Source: Selenomonadales bacterium
GTDB lineage: Bacteria; Bacillota; Clostridia; Christensenellales; QALW01
DNA: 64,000 bases
Direction: 5' to 3'
NCBI GenBank assembly: GCA_003150515.1
Contig: QALW01000021.1
Coordinates: forward strand, 62,001-126,000
The position numbers and the translations under genes are program-made. The notes under the pieces were generated by a model. It did not search any database. It had not been told where the DNA came from and worked only from the letters and a program-made list of their open reading frames with translations. Each line of letters starts with the position of its first letter. Position 1 is the stretch's first letter. This document shows positions 1-8,427 of this stretch, one piece after another.

Positions 1-8
1 CAAGTGTA

Positions 9-527
9 TCAATGATTTCTGAATATTTTTAAACGCTCGGCAAAAGAAATAAAATAACGGGCGCAGTATTCATACAGCCAGATATAAAAAACTATCCCCG
101 CCTGAGCTATTGCCGCGAGCGCCCAGAACGGCAGAATTGCCACAGCTCCGGGGCCAAGCAGGGCTCCAGCGGAAAAATATGCCGAAACACCGGCTGCTTC
201 GCAGTAAAGCGCCAGTAATATAAAATATAATATCCGGCTCCGCGAATGTTCAAATAGATGACGCATAAGCGGAAACAGGCCGAAAAATAATCCGTACGCC
301 AAAAAATAAACGGGATTAGGGATAATTAGAAAAATTAGCAAGGTGCACGCCGCGTAACATGCTATTGAAGCCAAAACCGCTCTATCCTTAAGCAGAATCA
401 GCGGAAGAAAGGAAACTGCCGTAAACGCGGCCAGCCGCCCGCCCGGCATAAGATATGAAACATATATAATTATTACCGTAAGGGCAGTTATAAGGCCCCC
501 GCGGGCAATATAGAGGGATTTTTTCAT
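9..527 (-). CDS. Multi-pass membrane protein, unknown function
   Basis: A 172-residue, strongly hydrophobic protein with about five predicted membrane segments (roughly residues 8-28, 33-50, 55-85, 98-120, 128-155) and a short basic C-terminus. The start is supported by a GGGGGAAAG-type ribosome binding site just upstream. It is the last gene of the minus-strand run that starts near 2282, 15 bases after the J-domain gene, so it is probably co-transcribed. The arrangement resembles small integral membrane proteins such as ECF substrate-binding subunits, but no diagnostic motif is visible and I do not assign a function. Confidence 0.75.
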   Translation of the reverse strand: MKKSLYIARGGLITALTVIIIYVSYLMPGGRLAAFTAVSFLPLILLKDRAVLASIACYAACTLLIFLIIPNPVYFLAYGLFFGLFPLMRHLFEHSRSRILYFILLALYCEAAGVSAYFSAGALLGPGAVAILPFWALAAIAQAGIVFYIWLYEYCARYFISFAERLKIFRNH

Positions 528-542
528 ATTCTTTCCCCCATA

Positions 543-1166
543 TCAGCAGCAGGATATAAGGTCTCCGCCCATACATTCGCAGCAAGTATCCGCAACGCAA
601 AGGCCCGTGCATATATCGCAGCCGCTGCATTCCCGCCCTGAAGAAGCTCCCCTCTGATAATATCCCGAACGCGAAGAATATTCTCTGAACGCCTGGGCAT
701 ATTCGCCGTTTTGAGGATCCATCCGGCAGGCCTGGGCAAAATGCTGAATGGCCTCATTATGCCATCCCCTGCGGCTGTATATCATTCCCATAAGAAAATA
801 CCATTCGGCCGGACGCTCGCTCATGCCCTTAAGAATACGTTCTGCTTCGTTTATATCTCCGGCGTTAATTTTAGCGCGCACCGAAGCAAACTCGGGATTA
901 GCAGAGCTCGAATAAGAAGAGCCCGAAGAATAAGAGGATCCGGAAGAGCCGGATGAGCCCGAAGAATAGCCTTTATTCTGCGAACGCATCTTCTGGATTA
1001 AATCATAAGCTTCGTTTATTTCCTTCATTTTGCCTTCAGCAAGATCGGATAAAGGATTATCTCTATATTGGTCAGGATGATATTTCCTTACCGCCGCATG
1101 ATAAGCGGCTTTTATTTCAGCGTCAGTGGCGTTTTCATTTACTCCCAGAACCTTATACGGATCCAT
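543..1166 (-). CDS. J-domain protein with TPR-like region and Cys-rich tail
   Basis: The N-terminus (residues 1-65) is a J domain: it opens DPYKVLGV, has the HPD tripeptide (KYHPDQY) and the following helix, so it should stimulate an Hsp70 (DnaK) ATPase. A Ser/Gly-rich linker follows (about residues 68-90, SSGSSGSS-type repeats). Then comes a helical segment with TPR character (about 95-165). The last 30 residues hold about nine cysteines in CxxC-like spacing, suggesting metal binding. It is not DnaJ itself: the G/F region and the four CxxCxGxG repeats are absent. It overlaps the upstream DUF5685 gene by 14 bases, so the two are probably translationally coupled. The client is unknown. Confidence 0.88.
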   Translation of the reverse strand: MDPYKVLGVNENATDAEIKAAYHAAVRKYHPDQYRDNPLSDLAEGKMKEINEAYDLIQKMRSQNKGYSSGSSGSSGSSYSSGSSYSSSANPEFASVRAKINAGDINEAERILKGMSERPAEWYFLMGMIYSRRGWHNEAIQHFAQACRMDPQNGEYAQAFREYSSRSGYYQRGASSGRECSGCDICTGLCVADTCCECMGGDLISCC

Positions 1167-2004
1167 CTCTTTCTTCCCTCGTCTTTAATATTGCTAAAGT
1201 TTTATCATGCATTCCATAATCAATAATATTGCTTATTATTGGAGTATTGGCGCTCTTAGGCAGCAGTGCGCATGCGCGCGAAGCTGAATAAAGAGAACAA
1301 AAAAGCGTATTTTTTATCCATTCGGCCAGCTCTCCGCCAAATATTCCCCTGCGCGCGCTCTCCGCCGCTATCGGATTATAATTATTTCTCTGCTTATCCT
1401 TTTCCATATCGTCATAAGCGTCTATTATATACACCCATCTCGCGGTATTATATGATATTTGATATACTATGCGCGCAAGCGCCTCGCTATTTATTAAAGG
1501 CGCCTCCGCAGTCAATCTCCCGCATAAATCCGCAAACTGATGAGCGACTTCATCTAACCTGTCGCAGCCGGCCTGTTCCAGAGCGGTTAAATTTTTCAGA
1601 CCATTATCTATTATTTCTCCGGCTTTAGACGCATTGCTGCGCGCGTTGAACTCCGCCCTTTTAAAAAACGCCAGCGCCGCGGCGCGGGATTTCTGCCCGT
1701 CGGTTATATCGTCCCTAAGCTTGCCGCAGCTTAAAAGCAAATTAAGCGCCGCGGCATAATCCAACGCTTCGCCCCATGCATACGGCTTTTTCTTTAAATT
1801 CCATTTGCACCGCTTAACCTTAATTTCCGCCCTGGCTTCAGGATCCGTCAGAAGCGCATAAAAAGCAATATCATAGCTCAAAAGCATGCGGCCAATTAGA
1901 GTATACCGACTCATTCCCCGGCATACGCCGCAGTAATACGCCCTGTATCTGCTAAGCTCTTTCAGCTTTAATTCTGCATCAGCAGTTCTGACATAGCCAA
2001 ACAT
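1153..2004 (-). CDS. DUF5685 family protein
   Basis: A 283-residue protein whose N-terminus (MFGYV, then a YRAYYCGVCRGM block around residues 20-32) matches my memory of the DUF5685 family of Firmicutes: an early CxxC pair followed by an all-helical, mostly polar body. Its biochemical role is not established. It sits between a DUF4282-like membrane protein (abutting stop/start at 2004) and the J-domain gene (14-base overlap). This compact arrangement suggests a shared process, possibly protein quality control, but that is inference from context only. Confidence 0.75.
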   Translation of the reverse strand: MFGYVRTADAELKLKELSRYRAYYCGVCRGMSRYTLIGRMLLSYDIAFYALLTDPEARAEIKVKRCKWNLKKKPYAWGEALDYAAALNLLLSCGKLRDDITDGQKSRAAALAFFKRAEFNARSNASKAGEIIDNGLKNLTALEQAGCDRLDEVAHQFADLCGRLTAEAPLINSEALARIVYQISYNTARWVYIIDAYDDMEKDKQRNNYNPIAAESARRGIFGGELAEWIKNTLFCSLYSASRACALLPKSANTPIISNIIDYGMHDKTLAILKTREERDGSV

Positions 2005-2282
2005 TATTTGTCTCTGATATCAAATATAGCATTAATCAATTCAGCCAGCAAACGTATAATAATTGCTTCAAAGGCCAGCAGAAAGGGAGCGGTTATAATT
2101 TTCCATATGCCCGAAAGAATATTCGCCGCGCCCTCGGAAAAACACAGCACAAAGCCGCCTACGATATTTGCAAGCATAGCAAACGCCGCGACTATCAGCG
2201 CCGCATAATAAGCAACGGTGACTATCTTTTTTCCATAGCTAACCTTAAGGCTCAGCATTCCCTTAAAATCAAAGCCATCCAT
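2004..2282 (-). CDS. Small DUF4282-like membrane protein
   Basis: A 92-residue protein with two predicted membrane spans (about residues 23-50 and 58-82) separated by a short loop. The N-terminal pattern (F-x-F-K-G-M-L-S-L-K) and the ending (LLAELINAIFDIRD) fit DUF4282-type small membrane proteins. It is the first gene of the minus-strand four-gene run; its stop abuts the start of the DUF5685 gene. A good promoter lies about 90 bases upstream (2367-2395). Function unknown. Confidence 0.72.
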   Translation of the reverse strand: MDGFDFKGMLSLKVSYGKKIVTVAYYAALIVAAFAMLANIVGGFVLCFSEGAANILSGIWKIITAPFLLAFEAIIIRLLAELINAIFDIRDK

Positions 2283-2366
2283 ATTATACCCACCTCGAAA
2301 AATATTTTAACGCCGCCGGAATACATCCGCGCGCGTATTGTGCTTCAATATAATTACTTATTTGTT

Positions 2367-2395
2367 ATTATATCAAAAAGCTTTGAATAACACAA
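2367..2395 (-). promoter_or_regulatory. Sigma-A-type promoter for the DUF4282/DUF5685/J-domain operon
   Basis: Read on the minus strand: TTGTGT (2390-2395), 17-base spacer, TATAAT (2367-2372), about 85 bases before the start codon at 2282. Spacing is ideal and the -10 is a perfect consensus. The rest of the 474-base gap up to 2756 holds the large palindrome at 2493-2638 and AT-rich sequence with no supported gene. Confidence 0.6.
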
Positions 2396-2492
2396 TCAAT
2401 TCCTGGCCCCCTTTATATTGCTTATGAGGCTTTTGAGATATTGTTTATGAAAAATTAATATTTATACGCCCGGATTTATAAATTTTTTCGAC

Positions 2493-2638
2493 AATATAAT
2501 TAAAGTACAATGCGCCGCGGAGGAAACAATTTTCCGTTTTGCTGCGTTGTCCTCAAATACCAGGGTATTTGAGGACAACGCAGCAAAACGGACGCGGCGG
2601 ACATTCTGGGCAAAAACGCATTGTACTCTGATTATATT
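2493..2638. repeat. Nested long palindrome downstream of feoB (element A)
   Basis: The inner inverted repeat is 29 bases with perfect pairing (2533-2561 with 2564-2592) around a 2-base centre (2562-2563). An outer stem of 22 bp (2493-2514 with 2617-2638, 20 of 22 paired) encloses it, and 2513-2519 can also pair with 2593-2599. The element lies just after the 3' end of feoB (minus strand). It lacks the three-hairpin junction of the other elements in this window, so it may be a simpler or decayed relative. No T-run follows on the minus strand, so it is not a textbook intrinsic terminator. Confidence 0.9.
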
Positions 2639-2756
2639 ATCTAATCATTTATATCTGTTCGGCTCCTTTAAGCGTTATAAATAATACAAAGACTTATTAT
2701 TCTGCAAGCCGCGCTTACCAATTAAAGACCGCGGCCTTATACTGCAAAGCGTCCAT

Positions 2757-4931
2757 TCAGGGAGCCAGCCCTAACAGCCTGGAAACAGAGGCGACAATAA
2801 AACAAATTAAGCATCCCGCAGCCGTAGGGAGAATAAACGCAGCGGCAGTCCATTTTAACCGGCCGCTCTCTCTCTTTATCGTAATGCAGGTGGTAGAGCA
2901 GGGCCAATGCATTAAGGAAAAAATAATTGTGCATACCGCAGTAAGCCATGTCCAGCCGTTGTCTGCAAGCAGGCTTTTGAGGGAATCCAGGCTGGAATAA
3001 TCAGTTATAGTTCCCGCAGCCATATATGCCATGATTATAATGGGCACCACTATCTCATTGGCCGGCCAGCCCAAAATAAAAGCCATAAGTATAACTCCAT
3101 CCAGTCCCAGAAGATGGGCAAAAGGTTCTAAAAAACCAGAACAATGCGCCAAGAGGGTAGCGTCTCCAACGGTAACGTTAGCCATAATCCATATAACCAA
3201 GCCCGCCGGAGCCGCGACAGCCGCCGCCCTTCCCAGGACAAAAAGCGTTCTATCCAATATGGAGCGGACTATAACCTTTCCTATCTGCGGCCTGCGGTAA
3301 GGCGGCAATTCGAGCGTAAAGGAGGAAGGCTCGCCCTTCAAAAGCGTGCGGGAAAGAAGCTTGCTCATCAATAACGTCATAACAACCCCCACTACAATTA
3401 CGCCGGTTAAAATAAGGGTAGAAAGCATTGTCTGAGTCAGGCCCGCGGCCGAGCCCACAAAAAACATGCTTATTATTGCTATGATAGTAGGAAAACGGCC
3501 GTTGCAGGGAACAAAGCTGTTAGTAATAATAGCAATAAGCCGTTCTCTGGGCGAATCTATTATGCGGCAGCCGGTTACTCCCACTGCATTGCAGCCAAGG
3601 CCCATGCACATTGTAAGAGACTGCTTTCCGCAGGCTCCGCATTTCTTAAAACTGCTGTCCAAATTAAACGCTACTCTGGGAAGATATCCAAAATCCTCTA
3701 AAAGAGTGAATAAAGGAAAGAAAATGGCCATGGGAGGCAGCATAACCGAGATAACCCACGCCAGCACCCTATATATTCCCAGCACCAACGCTCCGTGCAG
3801 CCACGCCGGCATGCCTATATTCATGCAGAAATCCGTCAATCTATCCTGCACCCAGAATAATCCGTCGGCCAAGAGCTGGGAGGGATAATTTGCTCCGGTT
3901 ATGGTAATATAAAAGATTGCAGCCAGCAGCGCCAGCATAAAGGGAATTCCCGTCCATTTACCCGTTAATATTTTATCAAGCTTCCTATCCCTTCTGTTAT
4001 AGTCGGCTTTAACAAAGCTGACGCCCTCTTTGGCAATTTCATCCGCTTTTTCAGCCACGCACAACGCTACGATATCTTTTAGCCGTTCGCTGTCCATTCC
4101 CAAACCTGCAAGCCGCTTGCGCTGTTCTTCAATTAAATCAGCCGTCTCTTCTTTAAGCCTAAAGCCTTCTTTTATTAAATTGAGAACGTTCTCCTCTCCT
4201 TCAAGCAGACGAAGCGCCATCCAGCGCGCGTTAATAGAGAAAGGAATCTCTTTTTCCAGGCAAATTTGAAGCGTTCGAGCAGCTTCTTCCACTTCGGGCG
4301 GATATTCAACCCTGAGAAGTTTTTCCCGGGCAAAAAAGGGCGCCGCGCAATCCGCCTCTCCGGCTTGTTCGGATTTCGGCGCATGCGAATATGCCCCCTG
4401 CTCAAGCTTCTGCACAGCCCTTTTTAATTCTTTAAGCCCTTTGGCGCTGCGCGCGCTCGTGCCCACCACCTGTACCCCCAACAGCTCGGACAGCTTGTTA
4501 AAATTGGGAATAATTCCCTTCTTTTTAGCTTCATCCATTAAATTGACGCATACTACGGCCCGGTCCGTAATTTCCAATGTCTGTATAACAAGATTTAAAT
4601 TGCGCTCCAAACAGGTAGCGTCGCATACCACTACCGTCGCCCAGGCCCCTCCGGCGCATATAAAATTCCTCGCTATTTCTTCTTCCGCCGAATGAGGCAT
4701 AAGCGAATAAGTGCCCGGCAAATCCACTAATTCATATAACTCGCCCTCAAATTCATATTCTCCCCTTGCGCTTGATACGGTTTTGCCCGGCCAGTTGCCC
4801 GTATGCTGCCTCATTCCAGTAAGCGCGTTGAAAATAGTGCTCTTGCCCACGTTGGGATTGCCCGCCAAAGCAATAGTTCTTAATCCTCTTTTTTCATCCC
4901 CGCTATGTATTCCGTCATTTCTTTTTTTCAT
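2757..4931 (-). CDS. feoB: Ferrous iron transport protein B (FeoB)
   Basis: Fe(II) uptake permease of the inner membrane, 724 residues. The N-terminal GTPase domain (about residues 17-180) carries G1 GNPNVGKST, G3 DLPG and a G4-like NLMD. A helical regulatory domain follows (about 200-300), and then the polytopic channel domain with two Gate regions, including the conserved Cys motif CGACGKQ and the segment around MGLGCNAVGVTGC. Length is normal for a Firmicute FeoB with a C-terminal hydrophobic tail. It follows feoA by about 60 bases on the same strand, the usual feoAB operon. Palindrome A lies directly downstream. Confidence 0.97.
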   Translation of the reverse strand: MKKRNDGIHSGDEKRGLRTIALAGNPNVGKSTIFNALTGMRQHTGNWPGKTVSSARGEYEFEGELYELVDLPGTYSLMPHSAEEEIARNFICAGGAWATVVVCDATCLERNLNLVIQTLEITDRAVVCVNLMDEAKKKGIIPNFNKLSELLGVQVVGTSARSAKGLKELKRAVQKLEQGAYSHAPKSEQAGEADCAAPFFAREKLLRVEYPPEVEEAARTLQICLEKEIPFSINARWMALRLLEGEENVLNLIKEGFRLKEETADLIEEQRKRLAGLGMDSERLKDIVALCVAEKADEIAKEGVSFVKADYNRRDRKLDKILTGKWTGIPFMLALLAAIFYITITGANYPSQLLADGLFWVQDRLTDFCMNIGMPAWLHGALVLGIYRVLAWVISVMLPPMAIFFPLFTLLEDFGYLPRVAFNLDSSFKKCGACGKQSLTMCMGLGCNAVGVTGCRIIDSPRERLIAIITNSFVPCNGRFPTIIAIISMFFVGSAAGLTQTMLSTLILTGVIVVGVVMTLLMSKLLSRTLLKGEPSSFTLELPPYRRPQIGKVIVRSILDRTLFVLGRAAAVAAPAGLVIWIMANVTVGDATLLAHCSGFLEPFAHLLGLDGVILMAFILGWPANEIVVPIIIMAYMAAGTITDYSSLDSLKSLLADNGWTWLTAVCTIIFSLMHWPCSTTCITIKRESGRLKWTAAAFILPTAAGCLICFIVASVSRLLGLAP

Positions 4932-4993
4932 TCATTAAACCTCCGAAAGCATATATAAACGCAAGGCCGGAAGCACTGCCGGCCCTGCTTCAT

Positions 4994-5233
4994 TTAAATT
5001 TTTTCTACCAATATGCGCGCGGAATCCTCCCGCCTGAGCGCAATGACCGTTCCCTTAATATAAAAAGCAGTCGGATCTCCCGCCGGCCCGCTTTGAAGGC
5101 GCTGCACGCTTGTGCCGGCTGTGAAGCCTATATCCTGAAGCCTGCGTCTCATAGGGCCGTCTGTTTCAAGGCCCGCTATCCGGACAATCTCTCCCGTCTG
5201 CGTTTGAGCCAGGCTTAATTGCTGTGTACTCAT
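4994..5233 (-). CDS. feoA: FeoA family protein
   Basis: A small cytosolic SH3-like protein (79 residues) that works with FeoB in ferrous iron uptake. It has the FeoA signature: GEIVRIAG near the N-terminus, then RRRLQDIGFTAGTSV, and a C-terminal IALRREDSARILV. The frame can be extended ten residues upstream, but a strong GGAGGG ribosome binding site sits 7 bases before the ATG at 5233, so that start is chosen. It precedes feoB in one operon. Confidence 0.93.
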   Translation of the reverse strand: MSTQQLSLAQTQTGEIVRIAGLETDGPMRRRLQDIGFTAGTSVQRLQSGPAGDPTAFYIKGTVIALRREDSARILVEKI

Positions 5234-5390
5234 AAAATTCCCTCCTGATGTATTGGGATGCAAATCCCTTATTGTACTATATTCCCCGCAAATGGAATGT
5301 GTTCAAGCTCTCAGAAGCAGGAAACAATTTATAAAAACAGCTTTAATGCAGGAATGAAGAACGAATATAAATAGAATTTTGAGAATAAAA

Positions 5391-5416
5391 AAGCGTCTTT
5401 CATCCGAAAGACGCTT
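5391..5416 (-). terminator. Intrinsic terminator of the asp23-fakA operon
   Basis: An 11-bp perfect stem (5391-5401 with 5406-5416), loop ATCC. On the minus strand it is followed by a run of six T. It lies about 60 bases after the fakA stop codon. Confidence 0.88.
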
Positions 5417-5472
5417 AATATTTATAAAAGCTTAATTGAATTTTTAGTGTTGAGCTGATGGCTTCAAAACGT

Positions 5473-7134
5473 TCATTCAACCGAAAGAATATAATAATAA
5501 AGGGGCTGACCGCCGTTATGCAGTTCTACATCCGCGCCGTCAAACTGTTCCTCCAGGCGCTCCCGAAGCTTTTCGGCCTGTTCTTCAGATACGTCTTGGC
5601 CATAATAAACGGTAATTAAATCGTTTTCCTTTTCATCATACATATCCTGGAGCAATTCAAAGGCGGTTTCATCTATATCCTGGCCCGAAGCAGCTATCTT
5701 GCCGTTATAAAGGCCGAGAATATCCCCCTCCTTTATTATTTTATTCTCCATCTCGGTATCCCGGACCGCATATGTCACCTGACCGGTTTTAACGCTGTCA
5801 ATAGCCGCGCACATATCCTGGAAATTCTCCTGAGCCTCATGCTCAGGATTATACGCCAGCATCGCCACAATTCCCTGAGGTATGCTCTTTGTGGGCACAA
5901 CATAAACCTCTTTTTCAGTCAATTCATTAACCTGCTGCGCCGCCAAAAATATATTGGAATTATTGGGCAGAACAATTACCGATTTAGCCGGCACTTTCTG
6001 CACCGCATTGAAAATATCTTCAGTGCTGGGATTCATGGTTTGGCCGCCCGGTATAATTCCGGAGGCTCCTATATCCTTAAATATTTCCTCCAGCCCCTTG
6101 CCCGCGGCGACGGCCACTATGCCCTGAGGAAGCTGTTCCTCCGCCTGTCTCGCCGCCATAAGCTCGCGGTGCTGTATAACCATATTTTCAATTTTTATGC
6201 CGTTAAGCTCTCCCAATTGAAGCGCGTATTGCAGAGCCTTGCCCGGAGTATTCGTATGAACATGCACCTTAACCAGGTTAACGTCTCCCACAACAACAAG
6301 CGAATCTCCAATATTGCCCAGCATTCTCCTCAATTTATCAATATCCTTTTCAGTAACAAAATCAAAGAGATTTTCAATGAAAAATTCAGTACAATAAGCA
6401 AAAGTTATATTTTCTAAATCGTTTTCAGCAGGCCATTCGCCTTCGCCCGCCGGCTCCGAGCCCTCAAAGCTTTCGGCCGTCATTATTTCATCAGGGATAT
6501 ATTCGCCGTTGATGACCCTTTGATAAGCGGTATAAATGAACAGCAGGCCTTGACCTCCGGCATCCACAACTCCCGCTTTTTTCAGCACGGGGAGCATCTC
6601 GGGAGTTTTGTTTAAAATGGCCTTTCCGCTGCTGAGCATTATATCCGTGAGCTCATATATATCCTTGCCCGCTCTTGCCGCGTTTACGCAGGTATCCGCT
6701 ATTACGCGCGCTACGGTAAGGATTGTGCCCTCTTTCGGTTTCATAACGGCCTTATACGCCATATCCACTCCGCTGCGCAGAGCGGCGGCCATCGTATTGC
6801 TGTCTATAAGCTCGCATTTTTCCAAAGGAACGGCAAAACCGCGGTAAAGCTGCGATAATATAACGCCGCTGTTCCCCCGGGCGCCCTTAAGCGCGCCTTT
6901 GGCTGCCGCGGCGGAAATATTCTTAACTGTTATATCGGTAACGGCCTGCACTTCTTTGACAACCGATTTCATTGTCAAAGACATATTTGTGCCCGTATCT
7001 CCGTCTGGTACGGGAAATACGTTAAGGTCGTTAAGCTGCTTTTTATTCGCCTCCAGCGCAGCGGCCGCGGCAAGAATGCACTCCTTTAATGAAGCGCCGT
7101 CTATCTTGTTCTCTTTCAAAGCTTTCTCCTCCAA
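5473..7134 (-). CDS. fakA: DAK2-domain fatty acid kinase subunit A (FakA/YloV)
   Basis: ATP-binding subunit of the fatty acid kinase that phosphorylates exogenous fatty acids carried by a FakB (DegV-type) partner. The 553 residues hold an N-terminal DAK2 nucleotide-binding domain whose Mg-binding motif is FPVPDGDTGTN (residues 40-50, Asp44 and Asp46), a GARGNSGVILSQL block near residue 90, a central domain, and a C-terminal DegV-like domain with QGIVAVAAGKG and TMNPSTEDI. It follows asp23 with a 12-base gap, a common Firmicute pairing. No fakB lies in this window. Confidence 0.93.
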   Translation of the reverse strand: MEEKALKENKIDGASLKECILAAAAALEANKKQLNDLNVFPVPDGDTGTNMSLTMKSVVKEVQAVTDITVKNISAAAAKGALKGARGNSGVILSQLYRGFAVPLEKCELIDSNTMAAALRSGVDMAYKAVMKPKEGTILTVARVIADTCVNAARAGKDIYELTDIMLSSGKAILNKTPEMLPVLKKAGVVDAGGQGLLFIYTAYQRVINGEYIPDEIMTAESFEGSEPAGEGEWPAENDLENITFAYCTEFFIENLFDFVTEKDIDKLRRMLGNIGDSLVVVGDVNLVKVHVHTNTPGKALQYALQLGELNGIKIENMVIQHRELMAARQAEEQLPQGIVAVAAGKGLEEIFKDIGASGIIPGGQTMNPSTEDIFNAVQKVPAKSVIVLPNNSNIFLAAQQVNELTEKEVYVVPTKSIPQGIVAMLAYNPEHEAQENFQDMCAAIDSVKTGQVTYAVRDTEMENKIIKEGDILGLYNGKIAASGQDIDETAFELLQDMYDEKENDLITVYYGQDVSEEQAEKLRERLEEQFDGADVELHNGGQPLYYYILSVE

Positions 7135-7145
7135 TCAGCCGCGCT

Positions 7146-7496
7146 TTAGACGCGAACACCCTTAATGTATACGTTCACGCCGTCCACTATAAGGCCGGTC
7201 ATGGATTCGATGCTGTATTTAACGGTGCTTATAACGTTATCGGCCACGGCCACCATAGAAACTCCGTATTCCACAATAACGTTTATATCCACCTGCACGT
7301 TTTCCCCGTCTGAAATCACTTTTATGCCCTTAGTAAGGCTGTCAATTTTCAGCAGCTCGGCAATCCCCTCGGCGGCTCCCTGCGTAGCCATGCCCACTAT
7401 GCCCGCGCACTGCATTGCCGCCAGGCCGGCTATGGTGGCCAAAACGGTATCTGCAACGGCTATGCTGCCCAGCTCGTTAGAAGTTTTTATAGCCAT
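7146..7496 (-). CDS. Asp23/Gls24 family protein (YloU-like)
   Basis: A 116-residue Asp23/Gls24 family protein, typical of the membrane-associated envelope stress proteins found upstream of fakA. It opens with GSIAVADTVLATIAGLAA and has the alternating strand pattern NVQVDINVIVEYGVS and the terminal VDGVNVYIKGVRV. A GGAGG ribosome binding site precedes the start. It is the first gene of an operon with fakA, divergent from rpmB, an order common in Firmicutes. Confidence 0.92.
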   Translation of the reverse strand: MAIKTSNELGSIAVADTVLATIAGLAAMQCAGIVGMATQGAAEGIAELLKIDSLTKGIKVISDGENVQVDINVIVEYGVSMVAVADNVISTVKYSIESMTGLIVDGVNVYIKGVRV

Positions 7497-7525
7497 CTTC
7501 GCTTCCTCCAGAATTCAAATATAAA

Positions 7526-7554
7526 ATATAATTGCTTTTATTATTTTACTGCAA
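7526..7554 (-). promoter_or_regulatory. Candidate promoter for asp23-fakA
   Basis: Read on the minus strand: TTGCAG (7549-7554), 17-base spacer, TTATAT (7526-7531), about 30 bases before the asp23 start. Confidence 0.5.
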
Positions 7555-7649
7555 AACTTAAATAAATGCAAGCAAATACGAAATAAGCCTCTAATATGGC
7601 TTCATATTTATATTATATTAAACTTTTAAAGGTTAATACCAAAAAACCC

Positions 7650-7678
7650 TTGCGCAAAAATTTGATTAATGGTATAGT
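7650..7678 (+). promoter_or_regulatory. Candidate promoter for rpmB
   Basis: TTGCGC (7650-7655), 17-base spacer, TATAGT (7673-7678), about 58 bases before the rpmB start codon. Confidence 0.55.
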
Positions 7679-7736
7679 ATTAACGCTGTTTAAAGATATA
7701 AACGTAAGTTTAACATACCCAAAGGAGGTGTGCAAC

Positions 7737-7928
7737 ATGGCTAAATATTGTGAAATATGCAAAAAAGGCGTTATGTCTGGAAATAAGGTAAGCCATTCCA
7801 ACAGACATACTCGCACTTATTGGGCTCCCAATGTCCAGAAGGTGAGCGCGATTATTGACGGGCAGAAGCGTCGTGTGACCGTATGCACCAGATGCCTTCG
7901 TTCAGGCAAAGTGCAGCGCACAATCTAA
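7737..7928 (+). CDS. rpmB: 50S ribosomal protein L28
   Basis: A 63-residue L28, a component of the large ribosomal subunit. It begins MAKYCEICKKG and contains GNKVSHSNRHTRT and the basic IDGQKRRVTVCTRCLRSGKV. Two CxxC pairs (Cys5/Cys8 and Cys50/Cys53) make it the zinc-binding (C+) form. An AAAGGAGGTG ribosome binding site precedes the ATG at 7737; the frame upstream of it is not coding. It is monocistronic and divergent from asp23-fakA. Confidence 0.96.
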   Translation: MAKYCEICKKGVMSGNKVSHSNRHTRTYWAPNVQKVSAIIDGQKRRVTVCTRCLRSGKVQRTI

Positions 7929-7958
7929 CGCCCAGAGTTTAATATGCCTTTGGGAAAT

Positions 7959-7985
7959 ATTCCGGCCGGCTATGCCGTCCGGAAT
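7959..7985 (+). terminator. Terminator of rpmB
   Basis: A 12-bp stem with one mismatch (7959-7970 with 7974-7985) and a 3-base loop, followed by a T-rich tract. It lies 30 bases after the rpmB stop. Confidence 0.72.
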
Positions 7986-8049
7986 TTATTTATGCTGCGC
8001 GCAATACGCCGTTAATTGACATATAATCGCCCTGGTGATATAATATTTT

Positions 8050-8340
8050 AGTATTTAACTGAATAGCTTAAACCGTTGAAGCGAGAGTAAAAATAACCGC
8101 GCGCCCAAAGAGAGTCCCGGATTGCTGAGAGCGGGGCGGAAAGCGGGTTATATAAATGGTTCGCCGAGGGCGCGGAGAAAAGGCTGCCGCCGAGTATTCC
8201 GCGACGTGAAGGCATACGTCAGTTGCCCGGAATAAAATTTTTATTCCGCCAAGCGTGCATTAAAGATGCAAACCGGGGTGGCACCGCGGATAAAATATCT
8301 ATTCGTCCCCGACAGCTTTTATATGCTGTCGGGGATTTTT
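8050..8340 (+). promoter_or_regulatory. T-box leader of trpBA, probably tRNA-Trp responsive
   Basis: A T-box riboswitch. Stem I with an AGAGAG-type GA motif lies at about 8095-8175. A TGG triplet (8157-8159) on the 3' side of Stem I is the likely tryptophan specifier. The conserved T-box sequence GGGTGGCACCGCG (8276-8288) forms the antiterminator. A GC-rich terminator hairpin (about 8307-8335) ends in a run of T. Uncharged tRNA should stabilise the antiterminator and switch on trpBA. The structural elements are seen in the sequence; the specifier choice is inference. Confidence 0.93.
8307..8340 (+). terminator. Regulated terminator of the trpBA T-box
   Basis: A perfect stem of CCCCGACAGC with GCTGTCGGGG around a short AT-rich loop, followed by ATTTTTT. 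It competes with the antiterminator of the T-box leader. Confidence 0.9.
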
Positions 8341-8427
8341 TATGCCTGCTTTTATGCAAAAAACATACTATCCAAAGGCGCGCATAAAAAGCCGGCGGCA
8401 GCTCTAAACAGAGGAGGATGAATTTTT

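Noticed and set aside
5839..6417. 192-residue plus-strand open frame
   Set aside because: Antisense to fakA; no ribosome binding site or recognisable domain.
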